DNA of 64,000 nt, taken from Bacillota bacterium. Lineage in GTDB: Bacteria > Bacillota > Clostridia > Lachnospirales > Lachnospiraceae. Position numbers and translations under genes: made by a program. Below the pieces are notes generated by a model that saw only the letters and a program-made list of their open reading frames with translations, searched no databases and was not told the DNA's origin. The stretch covers positions 1 to 64,000 of the forward strand of contig JAEWJZ010000010.1 of assembly GCA_023386315.1 (NCBI GenBank), written 5' to 3'. Positions 10,162 through 18,841 of the stretch are shown piece by piece (the stretch's first letter is position 1; each line of letters begins with the position of its first letter).

Positions 10162-10207
10162 ATGACATCCTATGGTTTTTTTATATTCTACGCAGGATGA
10201 GTCATTC

Positions 10208-12484
10208 TCATTCCTTTACACTGTCTGCCTCACATACCCGGACTTCATGATAAAAGAACTGAAGGATATCCTCATAGGATTTTCCTTCCTTAGCCATCGT
10301 CTGAGCTCCGTTCTGGCTCATTCCCACTCCATGGCCGAAGCCGCCGCCATAAATATGGAACGTGGTGATGTTCTTATCATCAACACCCTGATTTTCTATG
10401 GCAATATAGGCACTGGGAAGAGAATCGAAATTTTTCATCTGGGTTCCGTCTTTTTTGGTAATTGTCATATATTTATTGCCAAGTTTTGCTCTGACCTGCC
10501 CCTCACCGCTTATGGTCATGACTCCTTCTGAACCTTCGACTCTTAGTTTTTTTACAATACCGCCCACACCCCGTTCAACCACTGTAATGTTTAAGATAGA
10601 ACCTACTTCTGTGATTTCTTCTTCCAGCTGTCTGTTAGTAACAGTGGTCTCCCACCGGTACATGGGGAAAGAGGAATCATAAGCCGGATAATCTTTATTC
10701 TTTATAAATTCTTCAAAATCAGAATTGGTGGACAGATTTAACACTGCCCCTCCATCCTGAAGCAGGCCTCCATCTAAATAGGGGTACTGGGATGGATCTC
10801 CTCCCCATACGCTTCCATCAGTAGTGTGTCCGCAGGAAGTGGAAAAATAAAACGCTTCTATGGGCGTATCTCCGTAAAAGAGCAGCTTGCCATAGGTTTC
10901 CCGAACCGCATCCTCTGTCTTTACAGCCGCAGGGAGGTTGTTGTATACCTGAAAACGTGTACTGTCATCCACATGAGCACCATATTTGCTGTAGGTATTG
11001 CTCTGGATCTGGCGGTATGCATAGGTTCTTGCACACACGGCCTGGGCTTTTAATGCTTCTTTTTCATAGCTGTCGGGCATCTCACTTGGCACAACTTTTG
11101 TTAAGTAATCCTCCAGATACAGTTCATTAATCAGAAGCAGTCCGTCTGTATCCTTCCTGATCTCAATCGTTCCGTTATAAGAAGGAGTCCCATAGGAACG
11201 GTTTATGGAATTCACCTCTATGGATCCACCCTTTTCAAGGGGGGCTGCTACAATTCTGCCGCTTTTTAACCTTTCATCCGAAGGTTCTATAATCACCTCC
11301 GCCCCTGACGGTATCTGAACTGTCTCTTTGTCATAGGTCAGTGTTAAGCCTGTCTTGGAAGACAGTGTCACCGAAGGATGAAAAATCGACTGAAAGTTCG
11401 TGTTCATAAGGAGTACCCGAATAGTCTTTGCATCGAATTCACGAACAAGTAACGCTGCGCAGATTTTTCCATGGGCTACAACAAAATCCTGTATATCATA
11501 CCCGACTAAAATATCAGAAACGGTCCGTTCTTCAAATTGTCCATATAAACGGTAAACTTTAAAATCCTTATCAAACTTTAGTTTACCATAATTTTCAATT
11601 TCAATGGAAGTATCGGTAATAGCAAGTACCTTTCCTGAGATCCTCTTTTTCTTAAGCGTAACTTTCTGAAGATTTCCTCTCTTAAGGCTTAAATCTGCCA
11701 GATTGTTAACAAGGTCCTGCGCCTGCCCCAAAGAGGCATCCAGAGGAAACGTTCTGACTGCAGAACCAAAATGCACCTGAAATGTCTCATTCTCACCGGC
11801 GGTCAGCCAGACGTTTTTGTATGTAACAGAATCGCTTACGACTTCTTTTAAGGAAATGATTTCGCTGCCTTTTACCAGTATCTTCACTTCCCAGTCTATA
11901 TAGGAATCCAGACTGATTCCTTCAAATCCAAATGTTCCTTCGCTGGTATAGGCAGTCCACGAGGAAGAAGGCCTTATGTTAGAAGGGGTTCCATAAAGAA
12001 GAACATCCATTGTTTTTATCTGATTTTCTTTATCAAGAGCCTTCGTTAAATCTTCAAACAGATACCACCATTCATCAGCGGTTATATGTTTATTCTTATT
12101 CTTCTTTCCTGCATGAATACTCTTTCCAGAACCAGGGACCAGCGCTTCTGCAAGGTTTTCTGCCTCCTGATAGGTCAAAAGGCCCTGGGCAGTCTCCTCA
12201 TTTGCAGGCATAAGATCTGTATCAAGATAGCCATTGGCATATAAATAATCCATATATTTCGCATACCAGACGCTCTGATCCTGTTTGGAGAAATATTGCT
12301 GTTTCTGATTCTCCGGCATTTTTTCCAAGCTTTCTCTGTCTGTAAGAAGGAGAGCTGCTGACTTACATGCCAGCCCCCTTGAAATCCCCTCCGGCTCCGG
12401 CTCATTCATCAATATAATGATAATAAGAAATATAACCAGAAGAGGAATACCGACGACAAACCCGATCAATGACTTTTTATTCAT
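10208..12484 (-). CDS. SpoIID/LytB-domain membrane protein
   Basis: This 758-residue protein has one N-terminal membrane anchor (about 7-27) and a large extracytoplasmic part. A SpoIID domain lies roughly at residues 440-740, containing LYLEDYLTKVVPSEMP, ALKAQAVCARTYAYRQ and the C-terminal GGGFGHGVGMSQNGAQ. SpoIID is the lytic transglycosylase acting on peptidoglycan during engulfment. This protein is about twice as long as B. subtilis SpoIID because of an unrecognised beta-rich region at about 50-430, so it is better called SpoIID-like than SpoIID itself. It is nine bases downstream of the permease gene and probably co-transcribed with it. Confidence 0.87.
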   Translation of the reverse strand: MNKKSLIGFVVGIPLLVIFLIIIILMNEPEPEGISRGLACKSAALLLTDRESLEKMPENQKQQYFSKQDQSVWYAKYMDYLYANGYLDTDLMPANEETAQGLLTYQEAENLAEALVPGSGKSIHAGKKNKNKHITADEWWYLFEDLTKALDKENQIKTMDVLLYGTPSNIRPSSSWTAYTSEGTFGFEGISLDSYIDWEVKILVKGSEIISLKEVVSDSVTYKNVWLTAGENETFQVHFGSAVRTFPLDASLGQAQDLVNNLADLSLKRGNLQKVTLKKKRISGKVLAITDTSIEIENYGKLKFDKDFKVYRLYGQFEERTVSDILVGYDIQDFVVAHGKICAALLVREFDAKTIRVLLMNTNFQSIFHPSVTLSSKTGLTLTYDKETVQIPSGAEVIIEPSDERLKSGRIVAAPLEKGGSIEVNSINRSYGTPSYNGTIEIRKDTDGLLLINELYLEDYLTKVVPSEMPDSYEKEALKAQAVCARTYAYRQIQSNTYSKYGAHVDDSTRFQVYNNLPAAVKTEDAVRETYGKLLFYGDTPIEAFYFSTSCGHTTDGSVWGGDPSQYPYLDGGLLQDGGAVLNLSTNSDFEEFIKNKDYPAYDSSFPMYRWETTVTNRQLEEEITEVGSILNITVVERGVGGIVKKLRVEGSEGVMTISGEGQVRAKLGNKYMTITKKDGTQMKNFDSLPSAYIAIENQGVDDKNITTFHIYGGGFGHGVGMSQNGAQTMAKEGKSYEDILQFFYHEVRVCEADSVKE

Positions 12485-12493
12485 GCGCTCCTC

Positions 12494-13732
12494 TTATCTT
12501 ATATATGTTTTTTTCTCTTCTTCAATCCGGTCCAAATTCAAATAGTCTTCTGTTTTTAAAGAAAGGTCTTTCTTTGACAGCGAGCGGTTTACCATTCTGG
12601 TAATCACACTGTAGATCACAGCAAACGTGGGAACTGCTATGATCATTCCAACAAATCCGAACAATCCTCCAAAAAGGAGAATGGAAAACAAAACCCAGAA
12701 GCTTGGAAGCCCTGTAGATTCACCAAGAATTTTAGGTCCCAGAATATTCCCGTCAAACTGCTGAAGCAGCAAAATGAAAATCAGGAAATAGAGACACTTT
12801 ACCGGACTGACCAAGAGTATTAAAAATGCGCTTGGAACCGCCCCGATAAAGGGACCAAAAAACGGTATTACATTGGTAACACCCACAATTACACTTACTA
12901 ACAGTACATATGGCATCTTCATGGCATTGAGCAGTACAAAGCACATGATTCCGATAATTAAGGAATCCAGAAGCTTGCCGGTAATGAATCCTCCAAAAAC
13001 CCGGTGTACAAAGCGAACTTCTTCAATGGCCTGATTCGCTGTTTTTAAAGAAAAAATACTGTAAATAATCTTTTTCCCCTGAGCGGAGAGTGTCTCTTTG
13101 ATATTAAGAATATATACCATTACAATAACACCGATTAAAATATTCTTAAATACCATTACAACACTTAAAAGACCGCTGGATAAGCTGCCGATTAAGGAAG
13201 ACATATTGGGAACAAGATCCGTAGTCATCCAGTTCTGGAGCCGGCTTGCGATCTGATCGTAATAAGGGATTATGAATTTCTCAAACGATGGGTTATCCTG
13301 AAACATCTTTTGAAGTCCCAGTGCAATGTTGTTGATATTCTCCCCGAAATTATCCTGTATTCCCATAATGCTTGTATATATTTCAGGTATGATCATTGAG
13401 AAAAGTCCTATGACAATCACGAACAAAAAGATCAGACTGACCATGGTGGCCACTGCCCTTGAAATGGAACGGACTGTTTTTTTGCTGTGAAACACTGCAT
13501 TCAGAAGGCGTACCGAAATATCTCTTGATTTGTTATAAACCGGCAATAAAAGATATGCCAGCACTGCGCCATAAATGACAGGCATTAATATTTCTACAAT
13601 CAGACGTATGGTACCTTTTACCGCTTCAAACCGGGAAAGAAAAAAGGCAAACGCAATGCTGAGTGCAATCACTGCAAGGGCAGTTACACCCCAGCAGACG
13701 TAACTGCGATATTTAAAATCCTTCATATTCAT
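12494..13732 (-). CDS. AI-2E family permease
   Basis: This 412-residue integral membrane protein has about seven to eight hydrophobic segments and the family motif VTNVIPFFGPFIGAVPS (about 286-302) with a following FDGNILGPKILG. AI-2E family members include the TqsA-type exporter and the sporulation protein YtvI, so the name does not establish AI-2 transport here. Co-orientation with the SpoIID-like protein and the S8 protease suggests a spore or envelope role. It is the first gene of that trio, about 60 bases after the 6S RNA terminator. Confidence 0.88.
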   Translation of the reverse strand: MNMKDFKYRSYVCWGVTALAVIALSIAFAFFLSRFEAVKGTIRLIVEILMPVIYGAVLAYLLLPVYNKSRDISVRLLNAVFHSKKTVRSISRAVATMVSLIFLFVIVIGLFSMIIPEIYTSIMGIQDNFGENINNIALGLQKMFQDNPSFEKFIIPYYDQIASRLQNWMTTDLVPNMSSLIGSLSSGLLSVVMVFKNILIGVIVMVYILNIKETLSAQGKKIIYSIFSLKTANQAIEEVRFVHRVFGGFITGKLLDSLIIGIMCFVLLNAMKMPYVLLVSVIVGVTNVIPFFGPFIGAVPSAFLILLVSPVKCLYFLIFILLLQQFDGNILGPKILGESTGLPSFWVLFSILLFGGLFGFVGMIIAVPTFAVIYSVITRMVNRSLSKKDLSLKTEDYLNLDRIEEEKKTYIR

Positions 13733-13794
13733 CTCCTATGTGGTTCCTGTTATTAAATGTCTTATCATACTTTACCATATTTTACCATAAAGTT

Positions 13795-13818
13795 AAAGCA
13801 GCGATTTCTCGCTGCTTT
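13795..13818. terminator. Terminator of the 6S RNA gene
   Basis: A hairpin with arms AAAGCAGCGA and TCGCTGCTTT is followed by T-rich sequence on both strands. On the minus strand it closes the 6S RNA transcript. The T-run is longer on the plus strand. Confidence 0.75.
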
Positions 13819-14021
13819 TTTCTTTTGTAACCCCAAAATGCCGGTTCTTACTTATTGACGCCTAGCTAAGCTAGGTGGGCAACCTCACTCAGGCATCTGC
13901 CTTCCACTACTATGGAGGCCTGACATCCGCCTGAAAATATTGGAATCCCTTATGTCATAATGTAGGTTCAAAAAAGGTAAGATTATCGTACATCTCAGGA
14001 ATTACATTCACTATTTTCTAT
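13819..14021 (-). ncRNA. ssrS: 6S RNA (SsrS), regulator of sigma-A RNA polymerase
   Basis: This intergenic stretch is a complete RNA gene on the minus strand: promoter (14028-14056), a transcript of about 200 bases, and terminator (13795-13818). The ends pair as in 6S RNA. GTAATTCC (13998-14005) pairs with GGGGTTAC (13827-13834), with further short pairings of GATGT with GCATT and TCTTAC with GTAAGA. The 5' side CCTGAGATGTACG is close to E. coli 6S CTCTGAGATGTTCG. A terminal hairpin GCCTCCA/TGGAAGGC with loop TAGTAG is enclosed by CAGGC/GCCTG. 6S RNA binds the vegetative holoenzyme and mimics an open promoter. The promoter and pairing are seen directly; the family name rests on structure and that short similarity. 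Confidence 0.8.
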
Positions 14022-14027
14022 GGCTTC

Positions 14028-14056
14028 AGTATACAACAATTCAAAAGAATTTTCAA
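14028..14056 (-). promoter_or_regulatory. Promoter of the 6S RNA gene
   Basis: The minus strand has TTGAAA (14051-14056), exactly 17 bases, and TATACT (14028-14033). Transcription should start near 14021. Confidence 0.8.
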
Positions 14057-14088
14057 GTTCCTTTTCCTGTCAGTTTTTTTAATGCTGA

Positions 14089-14352
14089 TTAGAAAACAAT
14101 ATTCTTACCGCCAAGGAGTCTTCCATGTTCCACGTATAAATCCAGACGATTTAACAGGGAATCACAGGATTCTTCCTGAATAATCAGTTCAACCGCTTCA
14201 GCAGTTACCAGGGAAAGAACAGATAAAAGTGATTTTGCATTCACGATACAGTCTCCATCCACCAATTCCATCTTTTCTTTGCACTTACCGGCTATGGTTA
14301 CAAATTCCAATATGGAATCCATGCCCCAGAAACCGATTCTTACCTTTTTCAT
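14089..14352 (-). CDS. HPr-like protein lacking the active-site histidine
   Basis: This 87-residue protein has the size and layout of an HPr phosphocarrier. The segment NAKSLLSVLSL (about 39-49) corresponds to the NAKSIMGVMSL region of HPr around regulatory Ser46. The HARPA motif with the PEP-dependent phosphorylation histidine is absent; FVTIAGKCKEK is found there instead. By analogy with Crh, which keeps Ser46 but lacks the histidine, it may be regulatory rather than a phosphocarrier; that is inference. It is followed 37 bases upstream by a GNAT gene on the same strand and downstream by the 6S RNA promoter. Confidence 0.72.
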   Translation of the reverse strand: MKKVRIGFWGMDSILEFVTIAGKCKEKMELVDGDCIVNAKSLLSVLSLVTAEAVELIIQEESCDSLLNRLDLYVEHGRLLGGKNIVF

Positions 14353-14382
14353 CTGCTGTAATCCTCCTGATTTTTCTTGCGT

Positions 14383-15177
14383 CTAATACAGTCCGTTCTC
14401 CAGATTTCCCAGACTGTATACCTGATATTCTTTTTCAAAAATATAGCCAAGCTTTTCCGCCAGTCCGGCGGCAGGGATGTTGTCCGCATCCCAGCTTGGA
14501 AAAATCTTCTGTTTTAAACAGGATAAGATTAAACCTGCACTGCATGCCAGAGCAAGTCCCCGGCGCTTATACTCCTTATGAGTCGCAACTTTCACCACGA
14601 GCTTCTCTTCACTGATCTCATACGCTAAACAGCCGGATACCAGCCTTTCACCGTCCAGTGCTGCATAACCAAATCCGTAATGAATAAAATCTTCCCTGCT
14701 TTCAAAATTAGAACAGATTTCCCTGCTCCACTCTGAATCCATGGCTTTCTCATAAATCCCGGTATCAATTTTTTTAATCCGGATTCCCTCAGGAATGGAT
14801 TTCAGATAATTAGTCAGCGCCTCTTGTGAAAAATAATTTTCATCTGTTCTCATAGCATAACGGGACATAATCCGGCAGCTGCCTGAGAACGTCTCTTCCA
14901 GCCATTCAGCCCAGCGTTCGTCAGATGGAGTAATAAAATCCTGGCTGCAGTTTTTAATCAGAATCTCTCTCAGTTCAAGTGCCTGCTCTCCCTTGGGACA
15001 AATCCCAGTCAGATACACAAAATTACCCGAATGAATCAAACAAAAGGACGGATTATCCCGTTGCGGGACCCAGACTTTTCCCATTCGCCCTTCTGCAGTG
15101 ACTGAGGGGATCAAATCTCCTCTCATGCTGCAAAGTTCTCTGACAATCTGTCTCTCATCTCTTTCCAATTCAATCAC
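14383..15177 (-). CDS. GNAT family acetyltransferase
   Basis: This 264-residue protein has a C-terminal GNAT fold (about 150-255) with the acetyl-CoA binding segment VATHKEYKRRGLALACS, corresponding to the family's Q/RxxGxG/A loop. The N-terminal 130 residues are like those of the two-domain GNAT_acetyltran family found in Firmicutes. The substrate is unknown. The longest frame begins at TTG 16 codons upstream, but the GTG at 15177 is preferred because AAGGAG lies at the right distance. It lies between the HAD gene and the HPr-like gene on the same strand. Confidence 0.82.
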   Translation of the reverse strand: MIELERDERQIVRELCSMRGDLIPSVTAEGRMGKVWVPQRDNPSFCLIHSGNFVYLTGICPKGEQALELREILIKNCSQDFITPSDERWAEWLEETFSGSCRIMSRYAMRTDENYFSQEALTNYLKSIPEGIRIKKIDTGIYEKAMDSEWSREICSNFESREDFIHYGFGYAALDGERLVSGCLAYEISEEKLVVKVATHKEYKRRGLALACSAGLILSCLKQKIFPSWDADNIPAAGLAEKLGYIFEKEYQVYSLGNLENGLY

Positions 15178-15261
15178 AATAATTCTCCTTCCGCTCGTGC
15201 TTCGTCTGCCAAATTCCGATATCAAAAGGACTGTTTCCTGTTAAAAACCTAGTATAGCACA

Positions 15262-15906
15262 CTAGAAAAGATTCTGCAAATCAAAAATTGATTCTGCCAG
15301 AAAATCTGCGCCTGCATCCAAAAGCTCCTGTCTGCTTCCATATCCATACAATACCCCGACAGATTCCATTCCAGACTCTTTCGCTCCAAAAATATCATGT
15401 TTTCTGTCGCCGATCATCACTGTTTTCGACAAATCACTGATTGCGCAGGTATCCAGCACATAGCGGATTACATCCGTTTTTTTCACACGGATCTCTTCAA
15501 AATCCGCTCCTCCCATAAATTCAAAATAGGAATCCAGTTCAAAATGCTTTAAAATTTTTCTTACAAACAGCTCAGGCTTTGAAGAGGCAACGTAAAGCTT
15601 TTTGCCTGACTGAACAAGCGCCATTAAAACTTCTGCTGTTCCCTCGTATACTTTGTTCTCAAATATTCCCTTCGACGAAAAATATTCCCGGAAGATCCCA
15701 ACTGCCTTTTGGGCATCGGATTCTGAAAATCCATAGTATTCCATAAAGCTTTCTTTTAACGGCGGACCGATAAAACAGCATAATTCATCGAGACTTTCCA
15801 CCTCAATCCCAAACGCATTAAGAGCATGGCGGACCGATTTTGTAATACCTTCTTTTGGATCGGTCAGCGTTCCATCTAAATCAAAAAGCAAATAATCTTT
15901 TTTCAT
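15262..15906 (-). CDS. HAD-superfamily hydrolase (phosphoglycolate phosphatase-like)
   Basis: This 214-residue HAD phosphatase has motif I DLDGTLTDP (8-16) with the nucleophile D8 and acid D10, motif II ASSKP near 107 and motif III with K plus MIGDRKHD near 165. The helical cap inserted after motif I puts it in the Gph/PGP-like subclass. The substrate could be 2-phosphoglycolate or another small phosphoester; motifs do not decide. The start follows GAGGAG. It lies just downstream of the pckA terminator and so probably has its own promoter. Confidence 0.85.
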   Translation of the reverse strand: MKKDYLLFDLDGTLTDPKEGITKSVRHALNAFGIEVESLDELCCFIGPPLKESFMEYYGFSESDAQKAVGIFREYFSSKGIFENKVYEGTAEVLMALVQSGKKLYVASSKPELFVRKILKHFELDSYFEFMGGADFEEIRVKKTDVIRYVLDTCAISDLSKTVMIGDRKHDIFGAKESGMESVGVLYGYGSRQELLDAGADFLAESIFDLQNLF

Positions 15907-15931
15907 AACATCTCCTCTGCTGACTTAAAAA

Positions 15932-15966
15932 ACAGAGACGAAAAGGTTCCCCTTTATCGTCTCTGT
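15932..15966 (-). terminator. Terminator downstream of pckA
   Basis: ACAGAGACGATAAAGG pairs with CCTTTTCGTCTCTGT on the minus strand, followed by a run of six T. It lies six bases past the pckA stop. Confidence 0.85.
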
Positions 15967-15971
15967 GACAA

Positions 15972-17663
15972 TTACTTTAATTGATTAACTACCTTCTGAA
16001 TTGCCTCTAAAGCATCATCAGGAAGCTTGTCGTATCCTTCTTTTACAACTGCCGTATTGGCAACAAATTTCACACGGTCTTCCATGCGGGCCTTTAACTG
16101 CGCTGCATATTCAGGGTCGTTAAGATCCGGAACGAATCCTTCCCAATCAAGTATATCGATGTCTGTAAATGGTCCCCATTGTTTGAATTCTGCCTTCTTA
16201 TCAACAATTGCTTCCAGAATTCCAAGTGTGTCCTTAGGCTGAACCTTCTTACCCATAAAATCGCCTGTATTAATAATATAGCAGTCTACGTTCTTTTCTT
16301 CAACTAATTTTTTGAATTTTTCATAATCGTTGGCAAGAGGATATGTTCTGAATGGATTTGCATAAGGAACAACTACCAGTGCGTTAGGATCTGCTCCCGG
16401 AGCAAGTCTTTCTGCAGAGGATCTCTTGGTTGCAAGAGTTGCGCCCATAACAGATGCAAGTGATGCTCCTTTTAATTTAACTACTGGCGGAATGGTAGGA
16501 TCCTTCATAATCCAGAAAATTGCATTAACAGGAGATTCAATTTTATCCACACGGTTGGGTGACCATAATTTTGACTTGATTGCACGGCCGTTACCGTTCC
16601 TGATGTCTTCTGTAACAAGCTGAATCTTTCCATCCTCATCTAATGTACAGGAACAGTTCTGAGCAGTCAGTAAGTATTTGTTATCCTCACAGCCGGTAGG
16701 ATAATCCTGTGTCTTATCAAAATACGTAGGCTCAATTGCTACTGATGCGCAGGTGTCGGTGTTGATGATAAAGGCGTCATCATGAAGTACGGTAACACCA
16801 TATTTGCCGCCGTGTTTTGCATGTGTAATGGTGGATTTACCGGATCCAGATAAACCAAATACGGATGCAACATATTTGGAACCATCAGAGAGAGTATATT
16901 CTTTCTGGCCGCCGTGGCAGGAAGCATAGCCGTTGCGGTTAGCAAGTGCCCATACCATGGTAAGCGTACCTTTCTTATGCTCTCCAAAATATCTCATACC
17001 GAGAATTGCAGCGCAGTTTTGTTCTGTGTTAAAGTAGCATAAACATTTAGGATCGCTTAAACAGGACAGATCAACACCAGGACGGTCGGAGCCGTTCCAC
17101 TGCGGATCAGAGAAGATATAGATATCAGGCTCTTTTCCATCCCCTACCGGTTTGGAAGCCTTATACATATTAACATACTGATCAGACATATACTGGAAAT
17201 TCAGCATCCAGTTATATAAGATATTTTCTTCGCCTTCCGGAATGAGAAGATGCGCCTTCACCATGTATTCCGGATCAAGACCAGCGTAAACCTCTGCATG
17301 ATACATGGTTTTCCACCGGGTTTCATAAACTGCATCCATAACAACTTTGTCAAGAGCCCCACAGTTTACTCCTGGTTCACCGGCAATTCTTCTGGCAGTT
17401 GCATAACGTCCGGTGATCGCACCATCATTAAACAAAAGTACTTTAGCGTCCTTATCCAGACCGAATTCTTCTCCTCTATAAACGGGCATATCCGTAACTA
17501 TGGTTCCAGGTGAGTTTTTTGCTAATTCATATGCCTCACGAAGCGTATTAACTTTAATAACGTTATTCCCATAGAACGGTGCTTCAATAATTGAACGTGT
17601 TGTTGCAAATCCAGGTTTGCCTTTTCCAATTTCATTAATTGGGTAATAAGCTTTTGTTGACAT
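15972..17663 (-). CDS. pckA: Phosphoenolpyruvate carboxykinase (ATP)
   Basis: This 563-residue enzyme interconverts oxaloacetate plus ATP with phosphoenolpyruvate, CO2 and ADP. The kinase-1a P-loop GLSGSGKST is at 270-278, followed by the metal-binding HDDAF and the DTCASVAIEP segment. Substrate-binding basic residues lie around RIAGEP near residue 92. In fermentative Firmicutes the enzyme may run toward oxaloacetate as well as in gluconeogenesis. It stands alone between a consensus promoter (17700-17728) and a strong terminator, with AAGGAGG before the ATG. Confidence 0.96.
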   Translation of the reverse strand: MSTKAYYPINEIGKGKPGFATTRSIIEAPFYGNNVIKVNTLREAYELAKNSPGTIVTDMPVYRGEEFGLDKDAKVLLFNDGAITGRYATARRIAGEPGVNCGALDKVVMDAVYETRWKTMYHAEVYAGLDPEYMVKAHLLIPEGEENILYNWMLNFQYMSDQYVNMYKASKPVGDGKEPDIYIFSDPQWNGSDRPGVDLSCLSDPKCLCYFNTEQNCAAILGMRYFGEHKKGTLTMVWALANRNGYASCHGGQKEYTLSDGSKYVASVFGLSGSGKSTITHAKHGGKYGVTVLHDDAFIINTDTCASVAIEPTYFDKTQDYPTGCEDNKYLLTAQNCSCTLDEDGKIQLVTEDIRNGNGRAIKSKLWSPNRVDKIESPVNAIFWIMKDPTIPPVVKLKGASLASVMGATLATKRSSAERLAPGADPNALVVVPYANPFRTYPLANDYEKFKKLVEEKNVDCYIINTGDFMGKKVQPKDTLGILEAIVDKKAEFKQWGPFTDIDILDWEGFVPDLNDPEYAAQLKARMEDRVKFVANTAVVKEGYDKLPDDALEAIQKVVNQLK

Positions 17664-17699
17664 ATAAAAATCCTCCTTATAAAATCGAAATTTGATATC

Positions 17700-17728
17700 A
17701 TTATCTCATTTTGTTAAGAAAAAGTCAA
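17700..17728 (-). promoter_or_regulatory. Promoter of pckA
   Basis: The minus strand shows TTGACT (17723-17728), 17 bases, and GATAAT (17700-17705), about 35 bases before the pckA start. Confidence 0.75.
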
Positions 17729-17815
17729 TATTTTCTATTGCATTTTTCACAAAAATTGTTTATATTTAATGTGCATTATGCATCATGTATACAATAACTA
17801 GAAAGAAGGTCAAAT

Positions 17816-18781
17816 ATGATACACATTTCCAAAGATGGCACCGGCGATTTCGAGAGCATACAGAAAGCACTTGACTCATTGCCAAAAAATAATACTGACG
17901 AACAGATCCTTTACATTCACAAAGGAGTCTATGAGGAACAGATTACAATTACTACTCCACACGTAACCTTTCTTGGCGAGGATAAAAACAATACCATTCT
18001 CTCCTATGGTTTATATGCACGCATGCTTATGGAAGACGGCATGAAACGAGGAACTTTCCGTACCTATTCCTGTTTCATCGATACTTATGATTTTACAGCC
18101 AAAAATATTACTTTTGAAAACAGTGCAGGGAAAGGAACTGATGTGGGGCAGGCCCTGGCTGTTTATGCAGACGGCGACCGTCTCTCATTTGAAAACTGCC
18201 GTTTTCTGGGCAATCAGGATACCCTCTTTACAGGACCGCTGCCCCCAAAGGAGATTGAACCCAACGGATTCATCGGGCCAAAGCAGAACGCCCCACGGAT
18301 CAATGGCAGGCACTACTATAAAGACTGCTATCTGGAGGGAGATATTGATTTCATCTTCGGAGGAGCCACTGCCTATTTTGAGAACTGCACATTTTTTTCT
18401 AAATATACCGGAAATGAAATCAGCAGCTATGTAACAGCAGCATCAACTCCGGAAGGCCAGGAATATGGTTATGTAATGGAAAACTGCCGTTTTGAGGGCA
18501 ACTGTCCTCCTGATAACGCTTATTTAGGAAGACCGTGGAGAGAATTTGCCAGGACCGTTTTAATTAATTGCTACATCGGCGACCACATCTGTAAGGAAGG
18601 CTGGCATGACTGGAACAAAGAAACTGCCCATAAGAATGCCTTTTATGCAGAATACGGAAGCTTCGGACCCAAGGGAAGCATGGAGAGCCGGCCTGACTGG
18701 ATATACAGGCTAAAAGAAACGGATCTTTCAAAATATACAAAAAAAGCTGTCTTATCAGGAACTGACGGCTGGAAGCTTTAA
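17816..18781 (+). CDS. Pectinesterase (carbohydrate esterase family 8)
   Basis: This 321-residue right-handed beta-helix enzyme demethylates methylgalacturonate residues. The CE8 motifs are all present: GQALAVYADGD, the catalytic Asp in NQDTLF (about 139-144), the second Asp in DFIFGGAT (about 179-186) and the Arg of LGRPWR (about 238-243). There is no signal peptide: the protein begins MIHISKDGTGDFESIQ and enters the fold at once, so it should be cytoplasmic and act on imported oligogalacturonides. The start has GAAAGAAGG upstream. It is a single gene diverging from pckA and ending at a hairpin; no other pectin genes are in the window. Confidence 0.92.
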   Translation: MIHISKDGTGDFESIQKALDSLPKNNTDEQILYIHKGVYEEQITITTPHVTFLGEDKNNTILSYGLYARMLMEDGMKRGTFRTYSCFIDTYDFTAKNITFENSAGKGTDVGQALAVYADGDRLSFENCRFLGNQDTLFTGPLPPKEIEPNGFIGPKQNAPRINGRHYYKDCYLEGDIDFIFGGATAYFENCTFFSKYTGNEISSYVTAASTPEGQEYGYVMENCRFEGNCPPDNAYLGRPWREFARTVLINCYIGDHICKEGWHDWNKETAHKNAFYAEYGSFGPKGSMESRPDWIYRLKETDLSKYTKKAVLSGTDGWKL

Positions 18782-18787
18782 AAAAAT

Positions 18788-18820
18788 GGGATTCTGTTCT
18801 TTATCTTAGAACAGAATCCC
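18788..18820. terminator. Bidirectional terminator between the pectinesterase and YhcH genes
   Basis: The 13-base arms GGGATTCTGTTCT and AGAACAGAATCCC pair perfectly around a 7-base loop, with T-rich sequence on both sides. It serves the two convergent genes. Confidence 0.9.
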
Positions 18821-18841
18821 GTTTTCATTATATTTGACTTT

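Noticed and set aside
13795-14060. Possible end of an IS200/IS605-type element, because of GC-rich palindromes such as CCTAGCTAAGCTAGG
   Set aside because: No transposase remnant or flanking repeat was found; promoter, paired ends and terminator explain the sequence as a 6S RNA gene.
14229-14615. A 128-residue plus-strand frame opposite the HPr-like and GNAT genes
   Set aside because: It is antisense to two supported genes and has no binding site or family resemblance.
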